From Flavobacterium sp. LC2016-13 (GTDB taxonomy: Bacteria > Bacteroidota > Bacteroidia > Flavobacteriales > Flavobacteriaceae), in NCBI RefSeq assembly GCF_009707955.1, contig NZ_WMDQ01000012.1, forward strand, positions 62,001 to 126,000: 64,000 nucleotides of DNA. The letters are read 5' to 3'. Shown here piece after piece: positions 63,452 to 64,000 of this stretch. The position numbers and the translations under genes were made by a program. Under the pieces are notes generated by a model. The model was not told where the DNA came from, did no database searches, and saw only the letters and a list, made by a program, of their open reading frames with translations. Each line of letters opens with the position of its first letter. The stretch's first letter is position 1.

Positions 63452-64000
63452 AAAATCAAGAACAAGCCGATGCATTTGGCGACAACCACATCGGCACATC
63501 GACAGAAACACCTTTGCGTAGCGATGCTTTTGCCAGAACAGACGACCAAAAAATAGAAGCCATATCGTTTCATTATCAAAAAATAATGGAAGAATTGGGC
63601 TTGGACTTAACAGATGATAGCTTGAGTGGCACGCCCTATCGAGTGGCAAAAATGTATGTAAAAGAACTTTTTTCGGGATTAGACCCTAAAAACAAACCTA
63701 AAATTTCGATTTTCGACAATAAATACGAATACAACAAAATGCTGATTGAAAGCGACATTACTTTTAACTCTTCTTGCGAGCATCATTTTTTACCCATAAT
63801 TGGCAAGGCACACATTGGTTATATTTCGTCAGGTAAAGTGATTGGATTGTCAAAAATGAATCGGATTGTGCAATATTTTGGGCGAAGACCCCAAGTACAG
63901 GAACGAATGACAATGCAAATTTTCAACGAATTGAAAACCGCACTCCAAACCGAAGATGTAATTGTGGTGGTCGAAGCCGAACATTTGTGCGTTTCTACCC
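63448..64000 (+). CDS. folE: GTP cyclohydrolase I (partial, cut by window end)
   Basis: The first 184 residues of the zinc enzyme that makes dihydroneopterin triphosphate for folate and queuosine. Zinc ligands Cys110 and His113 (SSCEHH) and Cys181 (EHLC) are present. The N-terminus is fully inside; about 10-40 residues remain beyond the window. It overlaps hisI by ATGA and is another zinc-dependent enzyme in the Zur-controlled operon. This looks like the FolE paralogue found in COG0523 clusters. Confidence 0.92.
   Translation, partial: MKNQEQADAFGDNHIGTSTETPLRSDAFARTDDQKIEAISFHYQKIMEELGLDLTDDSLSGTPYRVAKMYVKELFSGLDPKNKPKISIFDNKYEYNKMLIESDITFNSSCEHHFLPIIGKAHIGYISSGKVIGLSKMNRIVQYFGRRPQVQERMTMQIFNELKTALQTEDVIVVVEAEHLCVST

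Noticed and set aside
1..64000. CRISPR arrays, tRNA, rRNA, insertion sequences
   Set aside because: No regular repeat-spacer array, no cloverleaf with intact T-arm, no rRNA block and no transposase frame were recognised on reading; a tRNAscan and ISfinder run would confirm.

Overview
The window is AT-rich chromosomal DNA of a Bacteroidota bacterium, most likely a Flavobacterium or close relative. The signs are a SusC/SusD pair with a hybrid two-component regulator, many lipoprotein signals of the LFSC/FFAC type, TAnnTTTG promoter elements, and intergenic gaps full of short palindromic repeats. No rRNA, tRNA, CRISPR array, transposase or phage gene was seen.

Layout. 1-1153: end of a probable phosphatidylserine decarboxylase gene, an acyl-CoA-binding protein and a lipoprotein superoxide dismutase. 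1420-18488: a polysaccharide utilisation locus (PUL) with HTCS regulator, SusC, SusD, GH130 enzyme, MFS transporter, a secreted protein of unknown family, a GH13 enzyme resembling oligo-1,6-glucosidase, and a convergent GH13 amylase lipoprotein. The outer-membrane pair would bind and import a glycan, the GH13 enzymes would cut alpha-glucosidic bonds, the MFS protein would carry small sugars inward, and the GH130 protein would process a mannoside or related disaccharide. 18835-42149: mostly housekeeping genes (OstA/LptA-like protein, class III aminotransferase, TPR proteins, AroE, a tandem pair of outer-membrane beta-barrels, DUF349 protein, OsmC, GyrA, ClpC, a RimB-RimK-type fusion, YetF, Pit with its DUF47 partner, HutH). 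42612-47854: the threonine operon, with a threonine-rich leader peptide before thrA, thrB and thrC. 47855-52818: a small accessory stretch with unrecognised genes, an XRE regulator, a GNAT and HutD. 53102-57596: Crp-like regulator, pectate lyase with a LacI-like operator, a DUF3037/HipA-like pair, and NAD(P)H-hydrate dehydratase.

58271-64000 (cut by the window end) is the most coherent special system: a zinc-limitation island. A Zur-type Fur regulator is divergent from an operon of merC-like protein, COG0523 GTPase, MogA, a ThrRS, a dCTP-deaminase-like protein, HisI and FolE. Two 19-bp palindromic boxes lie in the divergent promoter; one holds the presumed -33 element and the other overlaps the -7 element. 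The hisI copy has an in-frame amber codon where the family normally has tyrosine. Intergenic regions throughout carry dispersed palindromic repeats of several classes, some shared between distant gaps.
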